Source: Demequina subtropica
GTDB lineage: Bacteria > Actinomycetota > Actinomycetes > Actinomycetales > Demequinaceae
Assembly: GCF_000971235.1 (NCBI RefSeq)
Contig: NZ_BBMB01000006.1
Location: forward strand, 1 to 64,000
Direction: 5' to 3'
Length of the DNA stretch: 64,000 nt
The translations under genes and the position numbers were made by a program. The notes below the pieces were generated by a model. The model saw only the letters and a list, made by a program, of their open reading frames with translations, ran no database searches and had not been told where the DNA came from. Below are positions 8,840 to 20,030 of the stretch, piece after piece; positions within the stretch are counted from its first letter, which is position 1; each line of letters begins with the position of its first letter.

Positions 8840-9697
8840 CTACTCCCCCAGGCTCTCGGAGACCACGGCGAGCGCCGCCGCGCGCGCCTCCCGCGCACGC
8901 GGGCCCCTGCGCACCACGAACGCCTCGACCAACGCCTCGATGACGAGCGCGAACGCGGCCCGCGACGTCTGCGTGAGCTCGTCCTGGAACGAGTCGGTCA
9001 CGGGCGGCACCACCAGCGTGGTGGTGGCGCGCGCCACGAGCGGCGCGCGCGAGAAGGCCGTGAGCGCGAGCACGGTGGCGCCCGCCTCGCGCGCCGCGTC
9101 GGCGGCGTGAAGCGACCCCACCGTCGCCCCGGAGCCCGAGATGACGAACAGGACGTCACCCGGGCGGAGCTGCCGCGCCGCGATGTGCTGCGACAGAGGG
9201 TCGGGCTGGAACTCGACGGGACGGCCGGCGCTCGTGAGACGCATCGCCGCGTCGTGCCCGAGCGGCGCGGACAGGCCGCTCGCCGCGATCACCAGCCGGG
9301 GGGCCTCGTCGAGCGCCGTCACGAAGGCCTCGACCACGTCCGCCGTGAGAGCCGCGGCCGTGTGCGGCAGGGACCGGGCGAAGCGATCGACCGCCGCCTG
9401 GACCACACCCAGGCTCCCCTCCGCGACCGGTGCGGCGGGCGCCGCGAGGGCGCGTTCGCGTGCGAGCGCGACCCGCAGCTGCGGGTAGCCGTCGAAGCCG
9501 AGCGTCTGCGCGGTGCGGACCACCGAGGCGCGGCCCACGCCGACCGCGTCGGCGAGCTCCTGCGCCGTCATGTCGACGGCGCACTCGACGTCCGCGGCGA
9601 TCGCCTCGGCCACCTTGCGCTCACCCCTGGCGAGCGAGGGCACGAGCGCCGCGATGCGCACCGTCGGGGGTGCGTCAGGAGCTCCTGTCCACGCCAC
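8840..9697 (-). CDS. RpiR/MurR-family transcriptional regulator (HTH + SIS)
   Basis: This regulator of 280-285 residues has an N-terminal HTH_6 domain (E-R-K-V-A-E-A-I-A through G-V-G-R-A-S-V-V-R-T, about residues 27-62). A C-terminal sugar-isomerase (SIS) domain begins near residue 120 and includes V-I-S-G-S-G-A-T-V-G. Family members sense phosphorylated sugars. It overlaps the end of phnE2 by 23 bases, so it is probably co-transcribed with the phn transporter and may control it. The GTG at 9697 follows the longest frame; an internal GTG (before R-I-A-A-L-V) about 12 codons later is also possible. The ligand is unknown. Confidence 0.85.
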   Translation of the reverse strand: MAWTGAPDAPPTVRIAALVPSLARGERKVAEAIAADVECAVDMTAQELADAVGVGRASVVRTAQTLGFDGYPQLRVALARERALAAPAAPVAEGSLGVVQAAVDRFARSLPHTAAALTADVVEAFVTALDEAPRLVIAASGLSAPLGHDAAMRLTSAGRPVEFQPDPLSQHIAARQLRPGDVLFVISGSGATVGSLHAADAAREAGATVLALTAFSRAPLVARATTTLVVPPVTDSFQDELTQTSRAAFALVIEALVEAFVVRRGPRAREARAAALAVVSESLGE

Positions 9698-10508
9698 GAA
9701 CCTTGGCCCCTTCCATGATCCTGCGGCGGATCGCGCCGGAGACGGCGTCGATGGTCATCGTCACCACGACCACCACGATGATGAGCACGCCCACGGTGTC
9801 CCACTGCCGATGCTGAGTGTAGGTGGTGAGCATGTCGCCGATGCCGCCCACGCCGATGAGCCCCAGGATGGCCGACGTGCGGACGTTGATCTCGAAGCGG
9901 TACAGCGCGAGGGACGCGAGCTCGGGCGAGATCACGGGCCACAGCCCCCAGCGCACGGTCGCGAGCAGTCCCCCGCCGCTCGCGCGCACGGCCTCGACCG
10001 CGCCCCCCGGCGCCGACTCGACGGTCTCGTACGTCCACTTCGCGTGCGTGCCGATCCCGCCGATCGCGAGCGCGAGCGCGCCGGTGAACGGCGTGAGGCC
10101 CGTGACGGTGAGGATGATGATCGCGATGACCACCTCGGGCACGGCGCGGATCACGGCGAACAGCCCGCGCAGCGGCAGGCGGAGCCACAGCGGGCCCACG
10201 CCCTCGGCCGCGGGGATGCCGAGCATCGTCGACAGCACCACGCCCAGCAGCGCACCGAGCCACGCCATCGACACCGAGCGCCACGTCTGGCGCAGGGCCT
10301 CGGGCAGCATCGACCAGTCGGGGTCGGAGAACATCAGCGTGCCGTAGTGGACCAGGTCGCCGGGCAGGTCGGCGAGCTTGTCCCACTCGATGTCGAGGCC
10401 CACGAAGGCGGCGAGCACCACGGCGGCGACGGCCCAGGAGGCGATCCTCACCGCGAGGCGGCGGGGCTTGGGCGGCGCGATCGGCGCGCGCACGGCGAGC
10501 GCGGTCAT
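9675..10508 (-). CDS. phnE: Phosphonate-type ABC transporter permease, second subunit
   Basis: This 277-residue membrane protein has about six helices and the PhnE/binding-protein-dependent permease loop (E-A-V-R-A-S-G-G, about two thirds along). The downstream G-L-I-G-V-G-G-I-G-D block is also present. It is paralogous to the preceding permease. ATG at 10508 overlaps the stop of the first permease (ATGA). The frame stays open far upstream but there is antisense shadow. The pair presumably forms a heterodimeric channel for PhnD's ligand. Confidence 0.9.
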   Translation of the reverse strand: MTALAVRAPIAPPKPRRLAVRIASWAVAAVVLAAFVGLDIEWDKLADLPGDLVHYGTLMFSDPDWSMLPEALRQTWRSVSMAWLGALLGVVLSTMLGIPAAEGVGPLWLRLPLRGLFAVIRAVPEVVIAIIILTVTGLTPFTGALALAIGGIGTHAKWTYETVESAPGGAVEAVRASGGGLLATVRWGLWPVISPELASLALYRFEINVRTSAILGLIGVGGIGDMLTTYTQHRQWDTVGVLIIVVVVVTMTIDAVSGAIRRRIMEGAKVRGVDRSS

Positions 10509-11302
10509 CGCAGCCTCTTCCGTAGGACGTTGGACGCGAGCTCGATCAGCACCACCACGATGAGGATCTCCAGGACGATGGTCGAGAGCGCGTCGTAGCG
10601 GTAGAAGCCGCGCATCTCGTCGATGAGGCGGCCGATGCCGCCCGCGCCCACGAGGCCCAGGATCGCGGAGATGCGCACGTTGAGCTCGAGCGAGTACAGC
10701 ACCTGCGACACGTAGGCCGGCCACGTCTGCGGCAGCGCCGTGAGGCGGTTGATCTGGGCCTGGGTGCCGCCCGCCGCACGGCCTGCCTCCATGTAGGCGG
10801 AGTCCGCCGAGTCGATCGCCTCGGAGACCAGCTTGACCACGATGCCCACGTCGAACAGCACCAGGGTGATGACGCCCGGGAGCGCACCCACACCGACCAT
10901 CGCGACGAGGATCGTCGCGTAGACCAGGTCGGGCACGGCGCGGACCATGTTGAGCACGAACCGCACGGCCATGCGCGTGGGGGTGTGCGGGTTGGTCGGA
11001 CGCGCCGCCCACATCGACAACGGGATCGCCAGCGCCGCGGAGATCGCGGCGCCCACGACGGCCATCTGCAGCGTCTCGAGCAGCGGCTGCCACGTGCGCG
11101 GCAGCACCGAGAGGTCGGGCGTCATCATCTGAGCGATACGGTCCGCGCCGTTGGTCCAGTTCTTCGCGATCGCACCCAGGTCGATCTCGACCCCGCCGAG
11201 CGCGGGCGTCGCGGTGAGCGCCGTGAGCACCGCGAGCGCGCCGACGATGCCGAGCGTGCGCGGCCACGTGCGCGGTCGCGCCGGGATCGCCGTGGTCGTC
11301 AC
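10505..11302 (-). CDS. phnE: Phosphonate-type ABC transporter permease, first subunit
   Basis: This permease of 265 residues has one N-terminal helix, then a periplasmic-type segment, then the five-helix permease core with E-A-G-R-A-A-G-G-T and G-L-V-G-A-G-G-I-G-R. The start is GTG at 11302, one base after the phnC stop. Two permease genes in tandem (rather than one) are common in phosphonate and phosphite importers. The substrate cannot be settled from the permeases. Confidence 0.9.
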   Translation of the reverse strand: MTTTAIPARPRTWPRTLGIVGALAVLTALTATPALGGVEIDLGAIAKNWTNGADRIAQMMTPDLSVLPRTWQPLLETLQMAVVGAAISAALAIPLSMWAARPTNPHTPTRMAVRFVLNMVRAVPDLVYATILVAMVGVGALPGVITLVLFDVGIVVKLVSEAIDSADSAYMEAGRAAGGTQAQINRLTALPQTWPAYVSQVLYSLELNVRISAILGLVGAGGIGRLIDEMRGFYRYDALSTIVLEILIVVVLIELASNVLRKRLR

Positions 11303-11303
11303 G

Positions 11304-12131
11304 TCACTCCCCCAGCCGGTCGCGTGCCTGGACGGGACGCCCGTAGATCGCCTCGAAGTCCGCGTCGGTCGCGGTCGCGGCGGGGCCGTCGAAGACCACC
11401 TCGCCCGCGCGCAGGCCGATCATGCGGGTCGTGTACTGACGCGCGAGGTCCATGAGATGCAGGTTCACCAGCACCGTGAGGCCGCGCGAGGCGTTGATGT
11501 CCTCGAGGTCCGCCATCACGGCATGAGCGGTCGGCGGGTCGAGGCTCGCGACGGGCTCGTCGGCGAGCATCACCGCCGGCTCCTGGCTGAGCGCACGGGC
11601 GATCGCGACGCGCTGCTTCTGCCCGCCGGAGAGGGCGCCGGCGCGGTGCCAGACCTTCTCGAGCATGCCGACCGAGTCGAGCGACCGCATCACCATCTCG
11701 CGGTCCTCGGCGGAGGCCAGCCCGAGCATCGTCCGCCACGTGGGCATGTGCGCGAAGCGGCCCACCAGCGCGTTGTGGAACACGCTCGCGCGGTCCGCGA
11801 GGTTGAAGGCCTGGAAGATCATGCCGATGTCCCCGCGCGCCTCGCGCAGCGCGCGCCCGCGCAGCTCGCTCACGGCGTGGGGTCCGACCGTGACGCGTCC
11901 GCCCGTGGGCTGCACGAGCCCGTTGATGGTGCGGATCATCGTCGACTTGCCCGAGCCGGACAGCCCCACGACGGCCACCATCTCGCCTGCCGCGATCGAC
12001 AGGGAGACGTTCTTGAGCGCGACGACCCCGTTCGGGTACCGCACGGTGACGTCGTCGAGCTCGATGGGCCACGGCCCGGAGGCCGGGGGCGTGCCGCCCC
12101 CGGCCTCGGACCTGGTGAGGGTGTCGCTCAT
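11304..12131 (-). CDS. phnC: Phosphonate-type ABC transporter ATP-binding protein
   Basis: This 275-residue ATPase has Walker [10 protein letters not shown] (near residue 54), Q-loop I-F-Q-A-F-N-L, signature L-S-G-G-Q-K-Q-R-V and Walker [13 protein letters not shown], with the H-loop V-N-L-H. The PhnC hallmark F-N-L-x-x-R-A-S-V-F-x-N follows the Q-loop. ATG at 12131 shares a base with the phnD stop (TGATG). The order phnD-phnC-phnE-phnE is tightly packed. Confidence 0.93.
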   Translation of the reverse strand: MSDTLTRSEAGGGTPPASGPWPIELDDVTVRYPNGVVALKNVSLSIAAGEMVAVVGLSGSGKSTMIRTINGLVQPTGGRVTVGPHAVSELRGRALREARGDIGMIFQAFNLADRASVFHNALVGRFAHMPTWRTMLGLASAEDREMVMRSLDSVGMLEKVWHRAGALSGGQKQRVAIARALSQEPAVMLADEPVASLDPPTAHAVMADLEDINASRGLTVLVNLHLMDLARQYTTRMIGLRAGEVVFDGPAATATDADFEAIYGRPVQARDRLGE

Positions 12132-13153
12132 CACTCTCCGCTGAAGCGGGCGTTGACCTCGCGGGCGAGGTCGATCGCCGCGGCGTCCGCCGGGACCCAG
12201 TCGGTCTGGCTGAAGATGTTCATCAGCGTGTCCGGGTCCACGTCGGCGAAGCCGTCGAGCAGCGCCGTGATCTCGTCGCGCAGGTCCGCGGGGAGCTCGT
12301 CCGAGAGGACCACGCCGCCGTTGGGGTACATCTCCGACAGGCCGAAGACGACGACCTTCTCGCCCAGGTCGGGGACCTCCTCCGCGGAGACCGAGGACCG
12401 CGCGTCCCAGTACGCGAAGCCCACCTCGGCGTCGCCGTTGTAGACCGCCATGAGCAGCGTGTCGTTGCCGGTCACCGGGACCTGGTCGAGCGAGTCGATG
12501 TCGACGCCGTTGGCCTCGAGCGCGAGCACGGGGAGCTGGTAGCCGGCGGGCGAGGTGGTGTTGCCGAACGCGACAGCGGTGCCCTCCTCGATCAGCGCGA
12601 GCTTGTCCTGCGCGACGGGACCGACGCCGGTGTTGTCCTCGCCGGACGCGACGCCGTTGCAGTAGAGGAACGTCTGGCCGGTCGCGGCGTAGGTCGCCTC
12701 GACGGGCTCGTCGTCGCAGTACTTGTCGGGGTTGTTGGTGAAGTACATCGAGGCGTACTGCGACGCGCCGTAGCGGACGTCCTGAAGCACCGCGTGGGCG
12801 CCGTAGAGGTCCTCGGCCGCGGCGAGCGAGCCCGCGTCCGCGATCGCGATCTGCGCCTGGCCGGAGCCGATCGCCTCGACGGCGGCCTGGTAGTCCTTGG
12901 TGACGACGCCCTCGACCGTGATCCCGAGCTCCTCGCTCAGGTAGTCGGTGAGCGGCTCGACCGACGTGATGAGGTCGGTGACGTTCTCGTTGGGGATCAG
13001 CGCGAGCGTGATCTCGGTGGGCCACTCCGAGCCGGCCTCGGCGGCGGTCCCGCCGGAGGTCGCGGTCGATGCGGGGTCGGCGTCGGCGCTGCAGCCGGCG
13101 AGCGCGACGAGGGCCGAGGCCGCGAGGCCAACGGTGATGAGCGGGGTGCGCAT
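12131..13153 (-). CDS. phnD: Phosphate/phosphonate/phosphite ABC transporter substrate-binding lipoprotein
   Basis: This PhnD-family binding protein of about 340 residues has a lipoprotein signal ending L-A-G-C. The fold markers include [22 protein letters not shown] and the ligand loop Y-x-A-V-x-E-A-I-x-x-G. Two Cys in the middle (K-Y-C-D and L-Y-C-N) could form a disulfide. The ATG at 13153 is preferred over the frame's first ATG at 13171 because AAAGG lies ten bases upstream of it. PhnD relatives bind phosphonates, phosphite, hypophosphite or phosphate esters; which one applies here is not evident. Confidence 0.9.
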   Translation of the reverse strand: MRTPLITVGLAASALVALAGCSADADPASTATSGGTAAEAGSEWPTEITLALIPNENVTDLITSVEPLTDYLSEELGITVEGVVTKDYQAAVEAIGSGQAQIAIADAGSLAAAEDLYGAHAVLQDVRYGASQYASMYFTNNPDKYCDDEPVEATYAATGQTFLYCNGVASGEDNTGVGPVAQDKLALIEEGTAVAFGNTTSPAGYQLPVLALEANGVDIDSLDQVPVTGNDTLLMAVYNGDAEVGFAYWDARSSVSAEEVPDLGEKVVVFGLSEMYPNGGVVLSDELPADLRDEITALLDGFADVDPDTLMNIFSQTDWVPADAAAIDLAREVNARFSGE

Positions 13154-13186
13154 GTCAGACGTGCCTTTCATGAGGATGGGTGCTGC

Positions 13187-13900
13187 TCAGGAACGGGTGG
13201 TGCCGGTGGTGCGGGGCGTGCCGGACGGCACGTTCTCGAGGGGCGCCGAGTCGGCGGCCCACGCTTCGATCGCCGGGTACAGGAGCTCGAGGCGCTCCGC
13301 GGCGAAGGTGACCTCGGCTGGGGGTGCCGCGGCAGCGGCGCCCACGAGCGCCGTCGCGGCACCGCGCTCTCGCGCAGGCGCCAGGTCGAACTCGTCGATG
13401 TCTCCGACGGACAGCACGGGGCCGTGGTTCAGGGCCTCGTCGATCACCGCGGCGAGGCCGAGCGGCTTGCGCGCCGAGCACACGATCCGCCCGAAGGCGC
13501 CCGCAGCGCCGAGCGCGTCGAGCGCCTCTGCGATCCGCGTCTCGGGCGCGTTGGTGACCAGCACCAGCTCCGCGTGCGCGGCGAGGCGCCCCAGGAAGTC
13601 CCCGAGCCCGGGCGCGGGCTCGACGGGCGCATCGTCCGTCGCGAGCAGGTCGCGGCTGCGCAGGTAGCCCTGCTGGAGCGCGTCCTCGTCGATCCCGAGC
13701 CCCGCCGCCGCGACGGCGACTGCGTGATAGGCGTCGCGGTACAGGCCCGGCTCGGTCAGGAGCCGCGCCCGCTCGGTCGCCGCTGCGGCCGCGAAGCCCT
13801 CGACGCCGGCGACCTCGTCCACGCACCGGACGTAGGCGTCGAGGGGTCCCTCGCCCAACGCCAACGTCCCGTCGAAGTCGAAGATCACGGTACGCGGCAC
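13187..13900 (-). CDS. HAD-superfamily phosphatase linked to the phn transporter
   Basis: This haloacid-dehalogenase-type hydrolase of 237 residues has all four motifs: I-F-D-F-D-G-T-L-A (nucleophile Asp) at the N-terminus, L-V-T-N-A-P (motif II), A-R-K-P-L-G (Lys, motif III) and V-G-D-I-D-E-F-D (motif IV). A helical cap lies between motifs I and II. The start is fixed by GGAGGAG seven bases before GTG 13900. It is the first gene upstream of phnD, 33 bases away, so it probably processes the imported phosphorus compound or a product. It could be a phosphonoacetaldehyde hydrolase relative or a generic phosphoglycolate-like phosphatase; I cannot decide. Confidence 0.8.
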   Translation of the reverse strand: MPRTVIFDFDGTLALGEGPLDAYVRCVDEVAGVEGFAAAAATERARLLTEPGLYRDAYHAVAVAAAGLGIDEDALQQGYLRSRDLLATDDAPVEPAPGLGDFLGRLAAHAELVLVTNAPETRIAEALDALGAAGAFGRIVCSARKPLGLAAVIDEALNHGPVLSVGDIDEFDLAPARERGAATALVGAAAAAPPAEVTFAAERLELLYPAIEAWAADSAPLENVPSGTPRTTGTTRS

Positions 13901-13989
13901 AGGGGCTCCTCCGGTCGGCTGAGGTGGATTCATCGCCCTTCTGGACGATGCGTCCAACCTAGCGGCCGGAAATGGACGGATAGGCCACG

Positions 13990-14011
13990 ATCTGGTGAAC
14001 ATCCTGTTAAA
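13990..14011 (-). promoter_or_regulatory. Possible Pho box upstream of the HAD-phn operon
   Basis: On the minus strand GTTCACC (14000-13994) is an exact actinobacterial PhoP half-site. The adjacent 11-bp register upstream reads TTTAACA, matching four of seven positions. The surrounding 14000-14030 stretch is unusually AT-rich (GTTAAATAAC) and lies about 100 bp from the HAD gene start. Phosphate-starvation control of a phosphonate importer would make sense, but one good half-site is thin evidence. Confidence 0.3.
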
Positions 14012-14037
14012 TAACGCGGTGATACCGCCGGTCCTGC

Positions 14038-14769
14038 CTACGAACGGTCGACGTGACCCAGGCTGCGCACCTTGCGCTCGAGATGGAACTGGGCATAGGC
14101 CGCGATCAGCCCCGCCGCGTCCCGCCGATGACGCGGGTCCGCCGCATCGGCGACGAGCCAGTCCCCCACCAGGAGCGCCTCGAGCAGCGAGAAGGTCTCC
14201 GGCGCCGGCGCCGCCGCCCCCGGCGGACGGCACGCCTCGCACACCGCGCCTCCCCCGCCGACGACGAACGCGCGGTGAGGCCCGGGGCGCCCGCAGCTCG
14301 CGCAGTCGCTGAAGCTCGGCTCGTAGCCCGCGAGCGCGAGCGCGCGCAGCAGGAAGCTGTCGAGCACCAGCCCGGCCTCGTGCTCGCCCCGGCTCAAGGT
14401 GCCGAGCGCGCCGTGCAGCAGGCGGTAGTGGTCCCACGCGGGCTCGCGCTCGTGGTCGACCAGCTTGTCCGCGGTCTCGACCATCGCGGTCGCCGCCGTG
14501 AACTTCGCGTAGTCCTCCGCGATCCGCCGGGCGTACGGCTCCTTGGTCTCCACCTGGCTCACGATGTCGAGGTTGCGCCCCTCGTAGAGCTGGACGTCGA
14601 CGAGCATGAACGGCTCCATGCGCGAGCCGATCCGGCTCGACGTCCGGCGCACGCCCTTGGCGACGGCGCGCACCTTGCCGTGGCGCCGCGTGAGCATGGT
14701 GACGATGCGGTCCGCCTCACCCAGCTTGTGGGTGCGGAGGACGATGGCGTCGTCACGGTAGAGGGGCAC
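14038..14769 (-). CDS. recO: DNA repair protein RecO
   Basis: RecO loads RecA onto SSB-coated single-stranded DNA in the RecFOR pathway. The OB-fold N-terminus reads [24 protein letters not shown] helical domain with a zinc knuckle (C-A-S-C about 20 residues before C-E-A-C) follows. Length is 243 residues. The start is GTG at 14769. It lies 18 bases beyond the stop of the tetR gene on the same strand. Confidence 0.96.
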   Translation of the reverse strand: MPLYRDDAIVLRTHKLGEADRIVTMLTRRHGKVRAVAKGVRRTSSRIGSRMEPFMLVDVQLYEGRNLDIVSQVETKEPYARRIAEDYAKFTAATAMVETADKLVDHEREPAWDHYRLLHGALGTLSRGEHEAGLVLDSFLLRALALAGYEPSFSDCASCGRPGPHRAFVVGGGGAVCEACRPPGAAAPAPETFSLLEALLVGDWLVADAADPRHRRDAAGLIAAYAQFHLERKVRSLGHVDRS

Positions 14770-14787
14770 GGTCCATTGTCGCGCGCG

Positions 14788-15462
14788 TCAGGCGCGCTCC
14801 CGCTCCACGGCACGCGCGAGGCCGTCGAGCAGCAGGTCGAGCCCGTAGTCGAACGAGTCCCCGAAGTTGAAGTCGGGCCGCATCGCGTGCTCCATCGCGA
14901 AGCGCGTCATCATCGGGTAGGCGCTCGGATCGAAGGCCGCGGCGATCTCCCCCGCCAGCTCCGCGTCCTGGTCCCCGCGCTGCACCGCGAGGTTGGCCTC
15001 CTGCATCGCGAAGCCGTAGACGAAGCTGTCGAGGACCGCGTAGGCGTGCGCCACGAGCGGCAGCGGCATGCCGGCGCGGTCGAGCGTCACCAGCACCGAC
15101 TCGTGGTGCGCGAGGAGCTCGGGGCCCGGGTGGTGGCGCGACTCGAGCAGGGGCACCGCCCAAGGGTGACGCCCGAGAACCTCGCGCGCGGAACGGCAGC
15201 GCACGCGCAGCGCCTCGCGCCACTCGAGCTCCGCCGGCGGCTTCTCGATCTCCGAGAAGACGATGTCGACCATGCCGTCGAGCAGCACCTCCTTGCCGGC
15301 GACGTGGTGATAGATCGACATCGGCTTGGTCCCGAGGTGGTCCGCGAGCGCGCGGATGGTGAGCGCCTCGATCCCGTCGCGGTCGGCCAGCTCCATCGCC
15401 GCGGCGAGCACGCGCTCGCGCGACAGCCGCGGCTTGCGAACATCCTGCCTGGTATCTGACAT
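14788..15462 (-). CDS. TetR-family repressor of the adjacent oxidoreductase operon
   Basis: This 224-residue regulator has the N-terminal TetR HTH (L-T-I-R-A-L-A-D-H-L-G-T-K-P-M-S-I-Y-H-H-V, about residues 34-54). A C-terminal half resembles the tetracycline-repressor-type ligand domain. ATG at 15462 has AGGAG about seven bases upstream. It is divergent from the oxidoreductase at 15564. The 101-bp intergenic region carries two copies of a 13-bp palindrome that recurs near 19963 and 19997, so it probably controls at least two loci including its own promoter. The inducer is unknown. Confidence 0.9.
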   Translation of the reverse strand: MSDTRQDVRKPRLSRERVLAAAMELADRDGIEALTIRALADHLGTKPMSIYHHVAGKEVLLDGMVDIVFSEIEKPPAELEWREALRVRCRSAREVLGRHPWAVPLLESRHHPGPELLAHHESVLVTLDRAGMPLPLVAHAYAVLDSFVYGFAMQEANLAVQRGDQDAELAGEIAAAFDPSAYPMMTRFAMEHAMRPDFNFGDSFDYGLDLLLDGLARAVERERA

Positions 15463-15477
15463 TCTCTGCTCCTACCC

Positions 15478-15534
15478 TTGCGCGTCGTACTAAGTACGTC
15501 TACCGTCGAGCATAGCAAGTCGTACTAAGTACGA
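15478..15534. promoter_or_regulatory. Divergent promoter with two TetR operators
   Basis: Two copies of CGTACTAAGTACG lie at 15486-15498 and 15521-15533. Reading right, TTGCGC (15478-15483) and TACCGT (15501-15506) are separated by exactly 17 bases, and the first operator fills that spacer. Reading left, TATGCT (15514-15509) is a candidate -10 for tetR with the second operator in its spacer. Each promoter would thus be blocked by one operator inside it and one just downstream. Confidence 0.75.
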
Positions 15535-15563
15535 GTCACAACGACACGAGAAGGAGAACCGAC

Positions 15564-16574
15564 ATGACCGCCACCGTCCCCACCTCCACCACCACGATGC
15601 GAGCCGCCGTCCAGCGTCGCTACGCCGGCCCCGAGGAGATCCACGTCGAGACCGTCGAGGCGCCCACGCCCGGCACCGGCGAGGTGCTCATCGAGGTCCG
15701 CGCCGCCGGCGTCGACCGCGGCGTCTGGCACCTCGCCACCGGCCGGCCGCTCGTCATGCGCGTCATCGGCTTCGGCTTCCGCCGTCCCCGTCAGCCCATC
15801 TCGGGCGAGGACGTCGCGGGCGTCGTCGTCGGCATCGGCCCCGGGGTGACGCGCTTCTCGCTCGGCGACGAGGTGCTCGGCGCGGCCTCGGGCTCCTACG
15901 CGGAGCACGCCATCGCGAAGGAGGACCGCCTGGTCCGCAAGCCCGCGTCGCTGAGCTTCGAGGAGGCGGCCGTGACGCCCGTGTCCGGCGTCGCCGCCCT
16001 TCGGGCCGTCGAGCGGGCGACCATCACCCCCGGGCAGCGCGTGCTCGTCCTCGGCGCCTCGGGCGGGGTCGGCTCGTTCGCCGCGCAGCTCGCGGTCGCC
16101 GCGGGCGCCGCCGTCACCGGCGTCGCGAGCGCCGCCAAGGCCGATCTGGTCCGCTCGCTCGGCGCCGTCGAGGTGATCGACTACCGCACCACCGACATCA
16201 CCGCCCTCAACCACGAGTTCGACGTGATCATCGACACCGGCGGCCTGACCCCGCTGCGCCGCCTGCGCCGCATCCTCTCCCCCACGGGCACGCTCGTGAT
16301 CGTCGGCGGCGAGGGCGGCGACTCGCTCATGGGCGGCTCGACGCGGGCGCTCCTGTCCCCCCTGGTCTCGCTGTTCACGCGCCAGCGCCTCATGGGGCTG
16401 ATGTCCGTCACCGCGGCGGCGCCGCTCGAGGACCTGGTGTCCCGCATCGAGGCCGGGGACCTCCGCCCCGCCCTCACCCGCACCTTCCCGCTCGCGGAGG
16501 CCGGCAAGGCCGTCTCCGAGCTCGCGGCCGGCCGCATCGCCGGCAAGGCGGCCGTCGTCGTCTCGCAGCCCTGA
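15564..16574 (+). CDS. NAD(P)-dependent zinc-independent alcohol dehydrogenase / quinone reductase (MDR family)
   Basis: This 336-residue medium-chain dehydrogenase/reductase has an N-terminal GroES-like domain (G-E-V-L-I-E-V-R-A-A-G-V-D, then I-S-G-E-D-V-A-G). The Rossmann domain carries V-L-G-A-S-G-G-V-G-S-F-A-A-Q-L-A, the quinone-reductase-type NADPH motif. I do not see the Cys/His set of the catalytic zinc of alcohol dehydrogenases. AAGGAG lies about eight bases before ATG. It is first in a two-gene operon with the DUF4386 gene and is controlled by the divergent TetR. The physiological substrate is unknown. Confidence 0.88.
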   Translation: MTATVPTSTTTMRAAVQRRYAGPEEIHVETVEAPTPGTGEVLIEVRAAGVDRGVWHLATGRPLVMRVIGFGFRRPRQPISGEDVAGVVVGIGPGVTRFSLGDEVLGAASGSYAEHAIAKEDRLVRKPASLSFEEAAVTPVSGVAALRAVERATITPGQRVLVLGASGGVGSFAAQLAVAAGAAVTGVASAAKADLVRSLGAVEVIDYRTTDITALNHEFDVIIDTGGLTPLRRLRRILSPTGTLVIVGGEGGDSLMGGSTRALLSPLVSLFTRQRLMGLMSVTAAAPLEDLVSRIEAGDLRPALTRTFPLAEAGKAVSELAAGRIAGKAAVVVSQP

Positions 16575-16615
16575 CGCCACCAGCTCGACCCACCTCACCC
16601 GACAGGAGTCCCCGC

Positions 16616-17398
16616 ATGACCGCCATGACAGCCGCAAACGCGCCGGGCGCCACCCGCGCGCCGGCCCCCGCGCCCGCATCGTCCGCCGTCGCCCGCTGGG
16701 CGGGCGCCGGATACCTCGCGATCTTCGCGCTCGCGATCTACGCCAACTTCGCCGTCCGCAACCGCCTGGTGGTGGCCGACGACCCGATGGCGACCATGAC
16801 CGCCATCGCCGGCGACGCCTCGACGTTCCGCCTCGGGATCGCCGCGTTCACCACGATCACGGTGATCGACATCGGCATCGCCTGGGCGTTGCACCAGGTG
16901 CTTCGACCCAGCGGCGAGCAGCGCTCGCTCCTCGCGGCGTGGCTGCGCCTCGGCTACAGCGTGATCTTCGGCGCCGCCGTCACGTTCATGGCGGTGGCGC
17001 TGCACCTGGCCACGGGCGGCGATGCGGTCGCCGGTCTCGGGGACGAGGCACGGGCCGCGATGACGGGCACGGCGATGGAGGCCTTCGACGTCGCGTGGCT
17101 CATCGGCCTCGTGGTGTTCGGCCTCCATCTCATCGCCGTGGGCCGCATCCTCGTCGACGCCCGCCTCGCACCCCGTGCGCTCGGGTGGGCCCTCGCCGTC
17201 GCGGGAACCGCGTACATCGCGGACACGTTGACCCACGTGCTGCTCGCGGACTACGCGTCGGTCGCGGACCTGATGCTCGTGATCGTCATGATCCCCTCGA
17301 TGGTCGCCGAGATGTGGCTGACCGTCTGGCTCCTCGCCGGGGCGCGCCGCGCCACGGTGGAGGCGAGCCGCGCGGAGCCGGAGGCGGTCCCGGCGTGA
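16616..17398 (+). CDS. DUF4386-like membrane protein
   Basis: This 260-residue membrane protein has about six helices, a basic N-terminus and the pattern A-G-A-G-Y-L-A-I-F-A-L-A-I-Y-A-N-F-A-V. It resembles DUF4386 proteins, which have no assigned function. AGGAG lies about eight bases before ATG. It lies 41 bases after the MDR gene and is probably co-transcribed under TetR control. A GGACGATGCG copy codes Ala-Ser-Ser in the flexible N-terminus. Confidence 0.7.
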   Translation: MTAMTAANAPGATRAPAPAPASSAVARWAGAGYLAIFALAIYANFAVRNRLVVADDPMATMTAIAGDASTFRLGIAAFTTITVIDIGIAWALHQVLRPSGEQRSLLAAWLRLGYSVIFGAAVTFMAVALHLATGGDAVAGLGDEARAAMTGTAMEAFDVAWLIGLVVFGLHLIAVGRILVDARLAPRALGWALAVAGTAYIADTLTHVLLADYASVADLMLVIVMIPSMVAEMWLTVWLLAGARRATVEASRAEPEAVPA

Positions 17399-17413
17399 CG
17401 CGCGGCGGAGGGG

Positions 17414-17444
17414 CGATGCCCCGGCCTCACGGGCCGGGGCATCG
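17414..17444. terminator. Bidirectional stem-loop terminator
   Basis: A perfect 13-bp stem (CGATGCCCCGGCC with its complement) closes a TCACG loop. It lies exactly between the convergent DUF4386 gene (ends 17398) and the lipoprotein gene (ends 17450), so it can end both transcripts. Confidence 0.8.
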
Positions 17445-17449
17445 TCGCG

Positions 17450-19791
<2,342 letters not shown>

Positions 19792-19808
<17 letters not shown>

Positions 19809-19833
19809 ACGTAAGCAGCGAGCGTGCACGCAT
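19792..19833 (-). CDS. Candidate leuA leader peptide, 13 residues with tandem Leu codons
   Basis: The frame from ATG 19833 reads M-R-A-R-S-L-L-T-C-R-D-E-A and stops at TAG. The two Leu codons are CTG and CTT, the latter rare at this GC content. The last five codons lie inside the 5' arm of the stem at 19797-19808. TATGGT is 9-14 bases before the ATG, so the leader may be leaderless or nearly so. The peptide is too short to judge by homology; the case rests on its position before leuA, its Leu codons and the overlapping structure. Confidence 0.6.
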
Positions 19834-19954
19834 AGAGCCACCATAGCCCACGCGCCTCCCCACCAGTGGCGCGCATCGGCCGCGCCCCACCTCGCCGCCG
19901 GGACGCCGACCACGCCTCTTCGGGCGCGAGACGACCCGACGGGACGCCGACCTC

Positions 19955-20009
19955 TTGACCTTCGTACTAAGTACGAATAGCCTGGGAGTCACCACACGTA
20001 CTTAGTACG
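19955..20009 (+). promoter_or_regulatory. TetR-type operator pair and promoter of the 54-residue membrane protein gene
   Basis: TTGACC (19955-19960) and TAGCCT (19978-19983) flank a 17-bp spacer that consists wholly of the palindrome TTCGTACTAAGTACGAA. A second copy, CGTACTTAGTACG, lies at 19997-20009, just after the expected start site. Sequence, spacing (34 versus 35 bp) and position relative to the promoter match the tetR locus 4.5 kb away. Confidence 0.75.
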
Positions 20010-20030
20010 AAACCTACAAGGAGAACCCTC

